A DNA stretch of 64,000 nucleotides, taken from Heligmosomoides polygyrus polygyrus (taxonomy: Eukaryota; Nematoda; Chromadorea; Rhabditida; Heligmosomidae). The notes beneath the pieces were generated by a model, which had not been told where the DNA came from, searched no databases, and saw only the letters and a program-made list of their open reading frames with translations. Shown here piece by piece: positions 16,679 through 27,613 of this stretch (position 1 is its first letter; each line of letters starts with the position of its first letter). Made by a program: the position numbers and the translations under genes. The stretch spans positions 61,104,969-61,168,968 of the forward strand of contig OX377205.1 in assembly GCA_947396885.1 (NCBI GenBank), written 5' to 3'.

Positions 16679-19002
16679 GGACTACGTTCCTAGCGTGATC
16701 CGCCACACCCGAAGCCGGCGAGCCTGGCCCGGCGCACGTCTAGCGTACGGCGACGGCGAAGCCGGCGACGGACGCTGGCTGAGGAAGCATCCCAAACTAT
16801 GTTTGGGCTATGTTCCTAGCGTGGCCCGCCACACCCGAAGCCGGCGAAGCCGGCAAGCCTGGCGTGGCCCGCACGTCGAGCGTACGGCGACGGCGAAGCC
16901 GGCAAGGAACACTGGCTGAACAACATCCCAAACTTTGTTAGGGCTACGTTCCTAGCGTGGCCCGCCACACCCGAAGCCGGCAAGCCTGGCGTGGCCCGCA
17001 TGTCCAGCGTACGGTGACGGCGAAGCCGGCGAGGGACACTGGCTGAACAACATCCCAAACTTTGTTAGGGCTACGTTCCTAGCGTGGCCCGCCACACCCG
17101 AAGCCGGCGAAGCCGGCAAGCCTGGCGTGGCCCGTATGTCCAGCGTACGGCGCCGGCGAAGCCGGCGACGGACGCTGGGTGAGGAATCATCCCAAACTAT
17201 GTTTGGGCTACGTACCTAGCGTGGCCCGCCACACCCGAAGCCGGCAAGCCTGGCGTGGCCCGCATGTCCAGCGTACGGTGACGGCGAAGCCGGCGAGGGA
17301 CACTGGCTGAACAACATCCCAAACTTTGTTAGGGCTACGTTCCTAGCGTGGCCCGCCACACCCGAAGCCGGCAAGCCTGGCGTGGCCCGTATGTCCAGCG
17401 TACGGCGCCGGCGAAGCCGGCGACGGACGCTGGGTGAGGAATCATCCCAAACTATGTTTGGGCTACGTTCCTAGGTGGCCCGCCACACCCGAAGCCGACA
17501 AGCCTGGCGTGGCCCGCACGTCGAGCGTACGGCGCCGGCGAAGCCGGCGAGAGACGCTGGCTGAGGAATCATCCCTAGCTACGCTTGGACTACGTTCCTA
17601 GCGTGGCCCGCCATACCCGAAGCCGGCAAGCCTGGCGTGGCCCGCACGTCGAGCGTACGGCGACGGCGAAGCCGGCGAGGGACACTGGCTGAACAACATC
17701 CCAAACTTTGTTAGGGCTACGTTCCTAGCGTGGCCCGCCACACCCGAAGCCGGCAAGCGTGGCGTGGCCCGCATGTCCAGCGTACGGCGCCGGCGAAGCC
17801 GGCGACGGACGCTGGGTGAGGAATCATCCCAAACTATGTTTGGGCTACGTTCCTAGCGTGGCCCGCCACACCCGAAGCCGGCGAAGCCGGCAAGCCTGGC
17901 GTGGCCCGCATGTCCTGCGTACGGCGCCGGCGAAGCCGGCGAGAGACGCTGGCTGAGGAATCATCCCTAGCTACGCTTGGGCTACGTTCCTAGCGTGGCC
18001 CGCCATACCCGAAGCCGGCAAGCCTGGCGTGGCCCGCACGTCGACCGTACGGCGACGGCGAAGCCGGCGAGGGACACTGGCTGAACAACATCCCAAACTT
18101 TGTTAGGGCTACGTTCCTAGCGTGGCCCGCCACACCCGAAGCCGGCAAGCGTGGCGTGGCCCGCATGTCCAGCGTACGGCGCCGGCGAAGCCGGCGACGG
18201 ACGCTGGGTGAGGAATCATCCCAAACTATGTTTGGGCTACGTTCCTAGCGTGGCCCGCCACACCCGAAGCCGGCAAGCCTGGCGTGGCCCGCATGTCCTG
18301 CGTACGGCGCCGGCGAAGCCGGCGAGAGACGCTGGCTGAGGAATCATCCCTAGCTACGCTTGGGCTACGTTCCTAGCGTGGCCCGCCATACCCGAAGCCG
18401 GCAAGCCTGGCGTGGCCCGCACGTCGAGCGTACGGCGACGGCGAAGCCGGCGAGGGACACTGGCTGAACAACATCCCAAACTTTGTTAGGGCTACGTTCC
18501 TAGCGTGGCCCGCCACACCCGAAGCCGGCGAAGCCGGCAAGCCTGGCGTGGCCCACATGTCCAGCGTACGGCGCCGGCGAAGCCGGCAAACCTGGCGTGG
18601 CCCGCATGTCCAGCGTACGGTGACGGCGAAGCCGGCGAGAGACGCTGGCTGAGGAATCATCCCTAGCTACGCTTGGACTACGTTCCTAGCGTGGCCCGCC
18701 ATACCCAAAGCCGGCAAGCCTGGCGTGGCCCGCATGTCCAGCGTACGGCGCCGGCGAAGCCGGCGACGGACGCTGGGTGAGGAATCATCCCAAACTTTGT
18801 TAGGGCTACGTTCCTAGCGTGGCCCGCCACACCCGAAGCCGGCGAAGCCGGCAAGCCTGGCGTGGCCCGAATGTCCAGCGTACGGCGCCGGCGAAGCCGG
18901 CAAACCTGGCGTGGCCCGCATGTCCAGCGTACGGTGACGGCGAAGCCGGCGAGGGACACTGGCTGAACAACATCCCAAACTTTGTTAGGGCTACGCTCCT
19001 AG
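16679..19002 (+). repeat. Satellite array, left edge segment
   Basis: The array starts here with its most diverged monomer: 16679-16806 has GTGATCCGCC and CTGGCCCGGCGCACGTCTAG where the consensus has GTGGCCCGCC and CTGGCGTGGCCCGCACGTCG. Monomers are about 127 bp, with +9 variants that repeat GAAGCCGGC. The consensus runs GTTCCTAGCGTGGCCCGCC, ACACCCGAAGCCGGCAAGCC, TGGCGTGGCCCGC(A), a (T/C)GTC(C/G)AGCGTACGGCG block, GAAGCCGGCGA, then either GGGACACTGGCTGAACAACA or CGGACGCTGGCTGAGGAATC, and ends CCCAAACTTTGTTAGGGCTAC or a CCTAGCTACGCTTGGAC variant. A 392-bp period is visible inside (compare 17759 with 18151). Not protein coding, because 127 is not a multiple of 3. Confidence 0.9.
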
Positions 19003-20690
19003 TATACTTATGCTCTTCCAAAAATTTCGAATATTCGAATGGTTTCGAATACCGGAAATTTTCGAGCATTCGAAATCGAATATATTCGAAAAACGCGATT
19101 TCTCTGAACATTCGAATTCGAATACATTCGAAAAACGCGATTTTTTGAATATTCGAATTCGAATACATTCGAAAAACGCGATTTTTTGAACATTCGAATT
19201 CGAATACATTCGAAAAACGCGATTTTTTGAATATTCGAATTCGAATACATTCGAAAAACGCGATTTTTTGAACATTCGAATTCGAATACATTCGAAAAAT
19301 GCGATTTTTTGAACATTCGAATTCGAATATTCGATTCGAATATTCGAATTCGAATGAAAAATCAGGCTGTATTATAGACATGATAGAAGGCAACACAGAA
19401 GAGAAAAGGGAAGCAATACATAACGGATCCCTTCCTAGTGAAGCACGAGGTTTTTATCGACAGGCATCTCATAAACCCCCATGTGAGTCGTAAAAATGAG
19501 ATGGAGAACTTACACGTAGAACGATCAAAGGGCTTATGGAAGCGTCTAATTTCCTTGCTTACTGGAATACGAATTTTTCTCAAAGGAATACTAGTGTTTT
19601 GTTAATTGCTGCTTATGAGGAACAAACGAAAGGCTTACAACACATTTGAAGGAAACATTATCTGGTTGAGCCACTGTAAGCTTCTAGGTCACTTTAAAAC
19701 AATCTTTTTTGAAATTGGTGGCAGACTGACTGTTAAAGAACTTTCATGAAACAATGCTTTTGCCTAGCGGTAGCTAATGAAAGACTGACGACAAAGTACT
19801 ACATGTAAATCTGTAGCAAGTCTGTCCTGCTCATCTACAAATGTGAAATATCACACTGTTGATTTTGCGGCCACAAAATGTATTACAAGTAGCTAGGAAT
19901 AGGCTACCCATGAGGGCCAGTCTCATTTCTTCTGGTGATTCACCCAAGTAAGTGGTAGGAATAAATATTTCTTGTTTGCGATGAACTTGTGAATGTAATT
20001 ATTCTCCAGCCAACATATTGATATACTACGGTAAACTTCAGAAAAATAGATCGATCGATAACATCCGGCCGACATACACTGCCTCCCCTTTGTGAAGTCC
20101 GGCATACGGCCAACGTATCCATGCGAATCCCACTCCAAGTGGCCAATTCAGATCAAAAACCGATAAAATCGGTCGATAACATCCGGCCGCTTTTCGGGAA
20201 GTGAGTAATATCGATGAGGTGCTCAGTATCCGGGCACCGAGCCACCATCGTACCACAGCTTTGATTCACAGACAGAACCGTTTTGGCGACCCAAATTACC
20301 CTAGAAACCCACCAAGCCTTTTCAAAATACGCCGATACACAAATTCTTGTTGGGCATTCGAATGACACTTTTCGAACACTCGAATAATTTTTGCTTTCTG
20401 GGAAATTGCGAATATTCGAATGGTTTCGAATACCGAAAATTTTCGAGCATTCGAAATCGAATATATTCGAAAAACGCGATTTTTCCGAATATTCGAATTC
20501 GAATACATTCGAAAAACGCGATTTTTTGAATATTCGAATTCGAATACATTCGAAAAACGCGATTTTTTGAACATTCGAATTCGAATATATTCGAAAAACG
20601 CGATTTTTCGAATATTCGAATTCGAATATTCAAATTCGAATAAAAATCATTCGAATACCTATTCGAATGGGTCATTCGAGCATAAGTATA
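19003..20690. mobile_element. AT-rich hAT-like element, copy 1 (1688 bp)
   Basis: Starts TATACTTATGCTC and ends with the exact inverse, GAGCATAAGTATA. It is flanked by GCTCCTAG (18995-19002, one base changed from GTTCCTAG) and GTTCCTAG (20691-20698), an 8-bp target duplication within the satellite's own GTTCCTAGCG. Eight-base duplication is typical of the hAT superfamily. Two blocks of TTCGAA-rich repeats (about 19019-19356 and 20395-20660) lie in direct orientation, sharing a start at 19028 and 20409. They consist of units of about 41 bp containing ATTCGAATTCGAATACATTC and GAAAAACGCGATTTTTTGAA. The middle 1 kb is single-copy-like, with no recognised transposase. It includes the word AACATCCGGCCG twice (20059-20070 and 20178-20189), each time after a TCG(A/G)TCGAT. 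Confidence 0.75.
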
Positions 20691-23600
20691 GTTCCTAGCG
20701 TGGCCCGCCACACCCGAAGCCGGCGAAGCCGGCAAGCCTGGCGTGGCCCGCATGTCCAGCGTACGGCGCCGGCGAAGCCGGCGACGGACGCTGGCTAAGG
20801 AATCATCCCAAACTATGTTTCGGCTACGTTCCTAGCGTGGCCCGCCACACCCGAAGACGGCGAAGCCGGCAAGCCTGGAGTGGCCCGCATGTCCTGCGTA
20901 CGGCGCCGGCGAAGCCGGCGAGGGACGCTGGCTGAGGAATCATCCCTAGCTACGCTTGGACTACGTTCCTAGCGTGGCCCGCCATACCCAAAGCCGGCAA
21001 GCCTGGCGTGGCCCGCACGTCGAGCGTACGGCGACGGCGAAGCCGGCGAGGGACACTGGCTGAACAACATCCCAAACTTTGTTAGGGCTACGTTCCTAGT
21101 TCCTAGCGTGGCCCGCCACACCCGAAGCCGGCAAGCCTGGCGTGGCCCGCATGTCCAGCGTACGGTGACGGCGAAGCCGGCGAGGGACACTGGCTGAACA
21201 ACATCCCAAACTTTGTTAGGGCTACGTTCCTAGCGTGGCCCGCCACACTCGAAGCCGGCGAAGCCGGCAAGCCTGGCGTGGCCCGCATGTCCAGCGTACG
21301 GCGACGGCGAAGCCGGCGAGGGACACTGGCTGAACAACATCCCAAACTTTGTTAGGGCTACGTTCCTAGCGTGGCCCGCCACACCCGAAGCCGGCGAAGC
21401 CGGCAAGCCTGGCGTGGCCCGCATGTCCAGCGTACGGCGCCGGCGAAGCCGGCAAACCTGGCGTGGCCCGCATGTCCAGCGTACGGTGACGGCGAAGCCG
21501 GCGAGGGACACTGGCTGAACAACATCCCAAACTTTGTTAGGGCTACGTTCCTAGCGTGGCCCGCCACACCCGAAGACGGCGAAGCCGGCAAGCCTGGCGT
21601 GGCCCGCATGTCCTGCGTACGGCGCCGGCAAAGCCGGCGAGAGACGCTGGCTGAACAACATCCCAAACTTTGTTAGGGCTACGTTCCTAGCGTGGCCCGC
21701 CATACCCGAAGCCGGCAAGCCTGGCGTGGCCCGCACGTCGAGCGTACGGCGACGGCGAAGCCGGCGAGGGACACTGGCTGAACAACATCCCAAACTTTGT
21801 TAGGGCTACGTTCCTAGCGTGGCCCGCCATACCCGAAGCCGGCAAGCCTGGCGTGGCCCGCACGTCGAGCGTACGGCGACGGCGAAGCCGGCGAGGGACA
21901 CTGGCTGAACAACATCCCAAACTTTGTTAGGGCTACGTTCCTAGCGTGGCCCGCCACACCCGAAGCCGGCAAGCCTGGCGTGGCCCGCACGTCGAGCGTA
22001 CGGCGACGGCGAAGCCGGCGAGGGACACTGGCTGAACAACATCCCAAACTTTGTTAGGGCTACGTTCCTAGCGTGGCCCGCCACACCCGAAGCCGGCAAG
22101 CGTGGCGTGGCCCGCATGTCCAGCGTACGGCGCCGGCGAAGCCGGCGACGGACGCTGGCTAAGGAATCATCCCAAACTATGTTTGGGCTACGTTCCTAGC
22201 GTGGCCCGCCACACCCGAAGACGGCGAAGCCGGCAAGCCTGGCGTGGCCCGCATGTCCTGCGTACGGCGCCGGCAAAGCCGGCGAGAGACGCTGGCTGAA
22301 CAACATCCCAAACTTTGTTAGGGCTACGTTCCTAGCGTGGCCCGCCATACCCGAAGCCGGCAAGCCTGGCGTGGCCCGCACGTCGAGCGTACGGCGACGG
22401 CGAAGCCGGCGAGGGACACTGGCTGAACAACATCCCAAACTTTGTTAGGGCTACGTTCCTAGCGTGGCCCGCCACACCCGAAGCCGGCAAGCCTGGCGTG
22501 GCCCGTATGTCCAGCGTACGGCGCCGGCGAAGCCGGCGACGGACGCTGGGTGAGGAATCATCCCAAACTATGTTTGGGCTACGTTCCTAGGTGGCCCGCC
22601 ACACCCGAAGCCGACAAGCCTGGCGTGGCCCGCACGTCGAGCGTACGGCGCCGGCGAAGCCGGCGAGAGACGCTGGCTGAGGAATCATCCCTAGCTACGC
22701 TTGGACTACGTTCCTAGCGTGGCCCGCCACACCCGAAGACGGCGAAGCCGGCAAGCCTGGCGTGGCCCGCATGTCCTGCGTACGGCGCCGGCAAAGCCGG
22801 CGAGAGACGCTGGCTGAACAACATCCCAAACTTTGTTAGGGCTACGTTCCTAGCGTGGCCCGCCATACCCGAAGCCGGCAAGCCTGGCGTGGCCCGCACG
22901 TCGAGCGTACGGCGACGGCGAAGCCGGCGAGGGACACTGGCTGAACAACATCCCAAACTTTGTTAGGGCTACGTTCCTAGCGTGGCCCGCCATACCCGAA
23001 GCCGGCAAGCCTGGCGTGGCCCGCACGTCGAGCGTACGGCGACGGCGAAGCCGGCGAGGGACACTGGCTGAACAACATCCCAAACTTTGTTAGGGCTACG
23101 TTCCTAGCGTGGCCCGCCACACCCGAAGCCGGCAAGCCTGGCGTGGCCCGCACGTCGAGCGTACGGCGACGGCGAAGCCGGCGAGGGACACTGGCTGAAC
23201 AACATCCCAAACTTTGTTAGGGCTACGTTCCTAGCGTGGCCCGCCACACCCGAAGCCGGCAATCGTGGCGTGGCCCGCATGTCCAGCGTACGGCGCCGGC
23301 GAAGCCGGCGACGGACGCTGGCTAAGGAATCATCCCAAACTATGTTTGGGCTACGTTCCTAGCGTGGCCCGCCACACCCGAAGACGGCGAAGCCGGCAAG
23401 CCTGGCGTGGCCCGCATGTCCTGCGTACGGCGCCGGCAAAGCCGGCGAGAGACGCTGGCTGAACAACATCCCAAACTTTGTTAGGGCTACGTTCCTAGCG
23501 TGGCCCGCCATACCCGAAGCCGGCAAGCCTGGCGTGGCCCGCACGTCGAGCGTACGGCGACGGCGAAGCCGGCGAGGGACACTGGCTGAACAACATCCCA

Positions 23601-25925
23601 AACTTTGTTAGGGCTACGTTCCTAGCGTGGCCCGCCACACCCGAAGCCGGCAAGCCTGGCGTGGCCCGTATGTCCAGCGTACGGCGCCGGCGAAGCCGGC
23701 GACGGACGCTGGGTGAGGAATCATCCCAAACTATGTTTGGGCTACGTTCCTAGGTGGCCCGCCACACCCGAAGCCGACAAGCCTGGCGTGGCCCGCACGT
23801 CGAGCGTACGGCGCCGGCGAAGCCGGCGAGAGACGCTGGCTGAGGAATCATCCCTAGCTACGCTTGGACTACGTTCCTAGCGTGGCCCGCCATACCCGAA
23901 GCCGGCAAGCCTGGCGTGGCCCGCACGTCGAGCGTACGGCGACGGCGAAGCCGGCGAGGGACACTGGCTGAACAACATCCCAAACTTTGTTAGGGCTACG
24001 TTCCTAGCGTGGCCCGCCACACCCGAAGCCGGCAAGCCTGGCGTGGCCCGCACGTCGAGCGTACGGCGACGGCGAAGCCGGCGAGGGACACTGGCTGAAC
24101 AACATCCCAAACTTTGTTAGGGCTACGTTCCTAGCGTGGCCCGCCACACCCGAAGCCGGCAAGCGTGGCGTGGCCCGCATGTCCAGCGTACGGCGCCGGC
24201 GAAGCCGGCGACGGACGCTGGCTAAGGAATCATCCCAAACTATGTTTGGGCTACGTTCCTAGCGTGGCCCGCCACACCCGAAGACGGCGAAGCCGGCAAG
24301 CCTGGCGTGGCCCGCATGTCCTGCGTACGGCGCCGGCAAAGCCGGCGAGAGACGCTGGCTGAACAACATCCCAAACTTTGTTAGGGCTACGTTCCTAGCG
24401 TGGCCCGCCATACCCGAAGCCGGCAAGCCTGGCGTGGCCCGCACGTCGAGCGTACGGCGACGGCGAAGCCGGCGAGGGACACTGGCTGAACAACATCCCA
24501 AACTTTGTTAGGGCTACGTTCCTAGCGTGGCCCGCCATACCCGAAGCCGGCAAGCCTGGCGTGGCCCGCACGTCGAGCGTACGGCGACGGCGAAGCCGGC
24601 GAGGGACACTGGCTGAACAACATCCCAAACTTTGTTAGGGCTACGTTCCTAGCGTGGCCCGCCACACCCGAAGCCGGCAAGCGTGGCGTGGCCCGCATGT
24701 CCAGCGTACGGCGCCGGCGAAGCCGGCGACGGACGCTGGCTAAGGAATCATCCCAAACTATGTTTGGGCTACGTTCCTAGCGTGGCCCGCCACACCCGAA
24801 GACGGCGAAGCCGGCAAGCCTGGCGTGGCCCGCATGTCCTGCGTACGGCGCCGGCAAAGCCGGCGAGAGACGCTGGCTGAACAACATCCCAAACTTTGTT
24901 AGGGCTACGTTCCTAGCGTGGCCCGCCATACCCGAAGCCGGCAAGCCTGGCGTGGCCCGCACGTCGAGCGTACGGCGACGGCGAAGCCGGCGAGGGACAC
25001 TGGCTGAACAACATCCCAAACTTTGTTAGGGCTACGTTCCTAGCGTGGCCCGCCACACCCGAAGCCGGCAAGCGTGGCGTGGCCCGCATGTCCAGCGTAC
25101 GGCGCCGGCGAAGCCGGCGACGGACGCTGGGTGAGGAATCATCCCAAACTGTGTTTGGGCTACGTTCCTAGCGTGGCCCGCCACACCCGAAGCCGGCAAG
25201 CCTGGCGTGGCCCGCATGTCCTGCGTACGGCGCCGGCGAAGCCGGCGAGAGACGCTGGCTGAGGAATCATCCCTAGCTACGCTTGGGCTACGTTCCTAGC
25301 GTGGCCCGCCATACCCGAAGCCGGCAAGCCTGGCGTGGCCCGCACGTCGAGCGTACGGCGACGGCGAAGCCGGCGAGGGACACTGGCTGAACAACATCCC
25401 AAACTTTGTTAGGGCTACGTTCCTAGCGTGGCCCGCCACACCCGAAGCCGGCGAAGCCGGCAAGCCTGGCGTGGCCCACATGTCCAGCGTACGGCGCCGG
25501 CGAAGCCGGCAAACCTGGCGTGGCCCGCATGTCCAGCGTACGGTGACGGCGAAGCCGGCGAGAGACGCTGGCTGAGGAATCATCCCTAGCTACGCTTGGA
25601 CTACGTTCCTAGCGTGGCCCGCCATACCCAAAGCCGGCAAGCCTGGCGTGGCCCGCATGTCCAGCGTACGGCGCCGGCGAAGCCGGCGACGGACGCTGGG
25701 TGAGGAATCATCCCAAACTTTGTTAGGGCTACGTTCCTAGCGTGGCCCGCCACACCCGAAGCCGGCGAAGCCGGCAAGCCTGGCGTGGCCCGCATGTCCA
25801 GCGTACGGCGCCGGCGAAGCCGGCAAACCTGGCGTGGCCCGCATGTCCAGCGTACGGTGACGGCGAAGCCGGCGAGGGACACTGGCTGAACAACATCCCA
25901 AACTTTGTTAGGGCTACGTTCCTAG
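20691..25925 (+). repeat. Satellite segment between copies 1 and 2 (5235 bp)
   Basis: About forty monomers organised in nested higher-order repeats. A 1163-bp period is clear (21551/22714, 21814/22977 and 22196/23359 match), followed by 900-bp (23359/24259) and 518-bp (24259/24777) periods. The first monomers carry a GGAGTGGCCCGC variant (20876) shared only with the segment after copy 2. Confidence 0.85.
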
Positions 25926-27613
25926 TATACTTATGCTCTTCCAAAAATTTCGAATATTCGAATGGTTTCGAATACCGGAAATTTTCGAGCATTCGAAATC
26001 GAATATATTCGAAAAACGCGATTTCTCTGAACATTCGAATTCGAATACATTCGAAAAACGCGATTTTTTGAATATTCGAATTCGAATACATTCGAAAAAC
26101 GCGATTTTTTGAACATTCGAATTCGAATACATTCGAAAAACGCGATTTTTTGAATATTCGAATTCGAATACATTCGAAAAACGCGATTTTTTGAACATTC
26201 GAATTCGAATACATTCGAAAAATGCGATTTTTTGAACATTCGAATTCGAATATTCGATTCGAATATTCGAATTCGAATGAAAAATCAGGCTGTATTATAG
26301 ACATGATAGAAGGCAACACAGAAGAGAAAAGGGAAGCAATACATAACGGATCCCTTCCTAGTGAAGCACGAGGTTTTTATCGACAGGCATCTCATAAACC
26401 CCCATGTGAGTCGTAAAAATGAGATGGAGAACTTACACGTAGAACGATCAAAGGGCTTATGGAAGCGTCTAATTTCCTTGCTTACTGGAATACGAATTTT
26501 TCTCAAAGGAATACTAGTGTTTTGTTAATTGCTGCTTATGAGGAACAAACGAAAGGCTTACAACACATTTGAAGGAAACATTATCTGGTTGAGCCACTGT
26601 AAGCTTCTAGGTCACTTTAAAACAATCTTTTTTGAAATTGGTGGCAGACTGACTGTTAAAGAACTTTCATGAAACAATGCTTTTGCCTAGCGGTAGCTAA
26701 TGAAAGACTGACGACAAAGTACTACATGTAAATCTGTAGCAAGTCTGTCCTGCTCATCTACAAATGTGAAATATCACACTGTTGATTTTGCGGCCACAAA
26801 ATGTATTACAAGTAGCTAGGAATAGGCTACCCATGAGGGCCAGTCTCATTTCTTCTGGTGATTCACCCAAGTAAGTGGTAGGAATAAATATTTCTTGTTT
26901 GCGATGAACTTGTGAATGTAATTATTCTCCAGCCAACATATTGATATACTACGGTAAACTTCAGAAAAATAGATCGATCGATAACATCCGGCCGACATAC
27001 ACTGCCTCCCCTTTGTGAAGTCCGGCATACGGCCAACGTATCCATGCGAATCCCACTCCAAGTGGCCAATTCAGATCAAAAACCGATAAAATCGGTCGAT
27101 AACATCCGGCCGCTTTTCGGGAAGTGAGTAATATCGATGAGGTGCTCAGTATCCGGGCACCGAGCCACCATCGTACCACAGCTTTGATTCACAGACAGAA
27201 CCGTTTTGGCGACCCAAATTACCCTAGAAACCCACCAAGCCTTTTCAAAATACGCCGATACACAAATTCTTGTTGGGCATTCGAATGACACTTTTCGAAC
27301 ACTCGAATAATTTTTGCTTTCTGGGAAATTGCGAATATTCGAATGGTTTCGAATACCGAAAATTTTCGAGCATTCGAAATCGAATATATTCGAAAAACGC
27401 GATTTTTCCGAATATTCGAATTCGAATACATTCGAAAAACGCGATTTTTTGAATATTCGAATTCGAATACATTCGAAAAACGCGATTTTTTGAACATTCG
27501 AATTCGAATATATTCGAAAAACGCGATTTTTCGAATATTCGAATTCGAATATTCAAATTCGAATAAAAATCATTCGAATACCTATTCGAATGGGTCATTC
27601 GAGCATAAGTATA
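25926..27613. mobile_element. AT-rich hAT-like element, copy 2
   Basis: Same length and ends as copy 1. Target duplications are GTTCCTAG on both sides (25918-25925 and 27614-27621), so this copy keeps the perfect pair. Shares CATTCGAAAAACG in the right block with copy 1. Confidence 0.75.

Noticed and set aside
18806..19396. 196-codon minus-strand frame across the AT-rich element edge into satellite, seen at most element copies
   Set aside because: The text is the TTCGAA repeat read as Ile/Phe/Glu/Ser/Asn, followed by satellite. It crosses the transposon boundary and is explained by composition.
19003..20690. LTR retrotransposon reading of the AT-rich element, because its two TTCGAA blocks are direct repeats
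   Set aside because: The outermost bases are inverted repeats, the target duplication is 8 bp, and the blocks do not reach the ends. A DNA transposon fits better.
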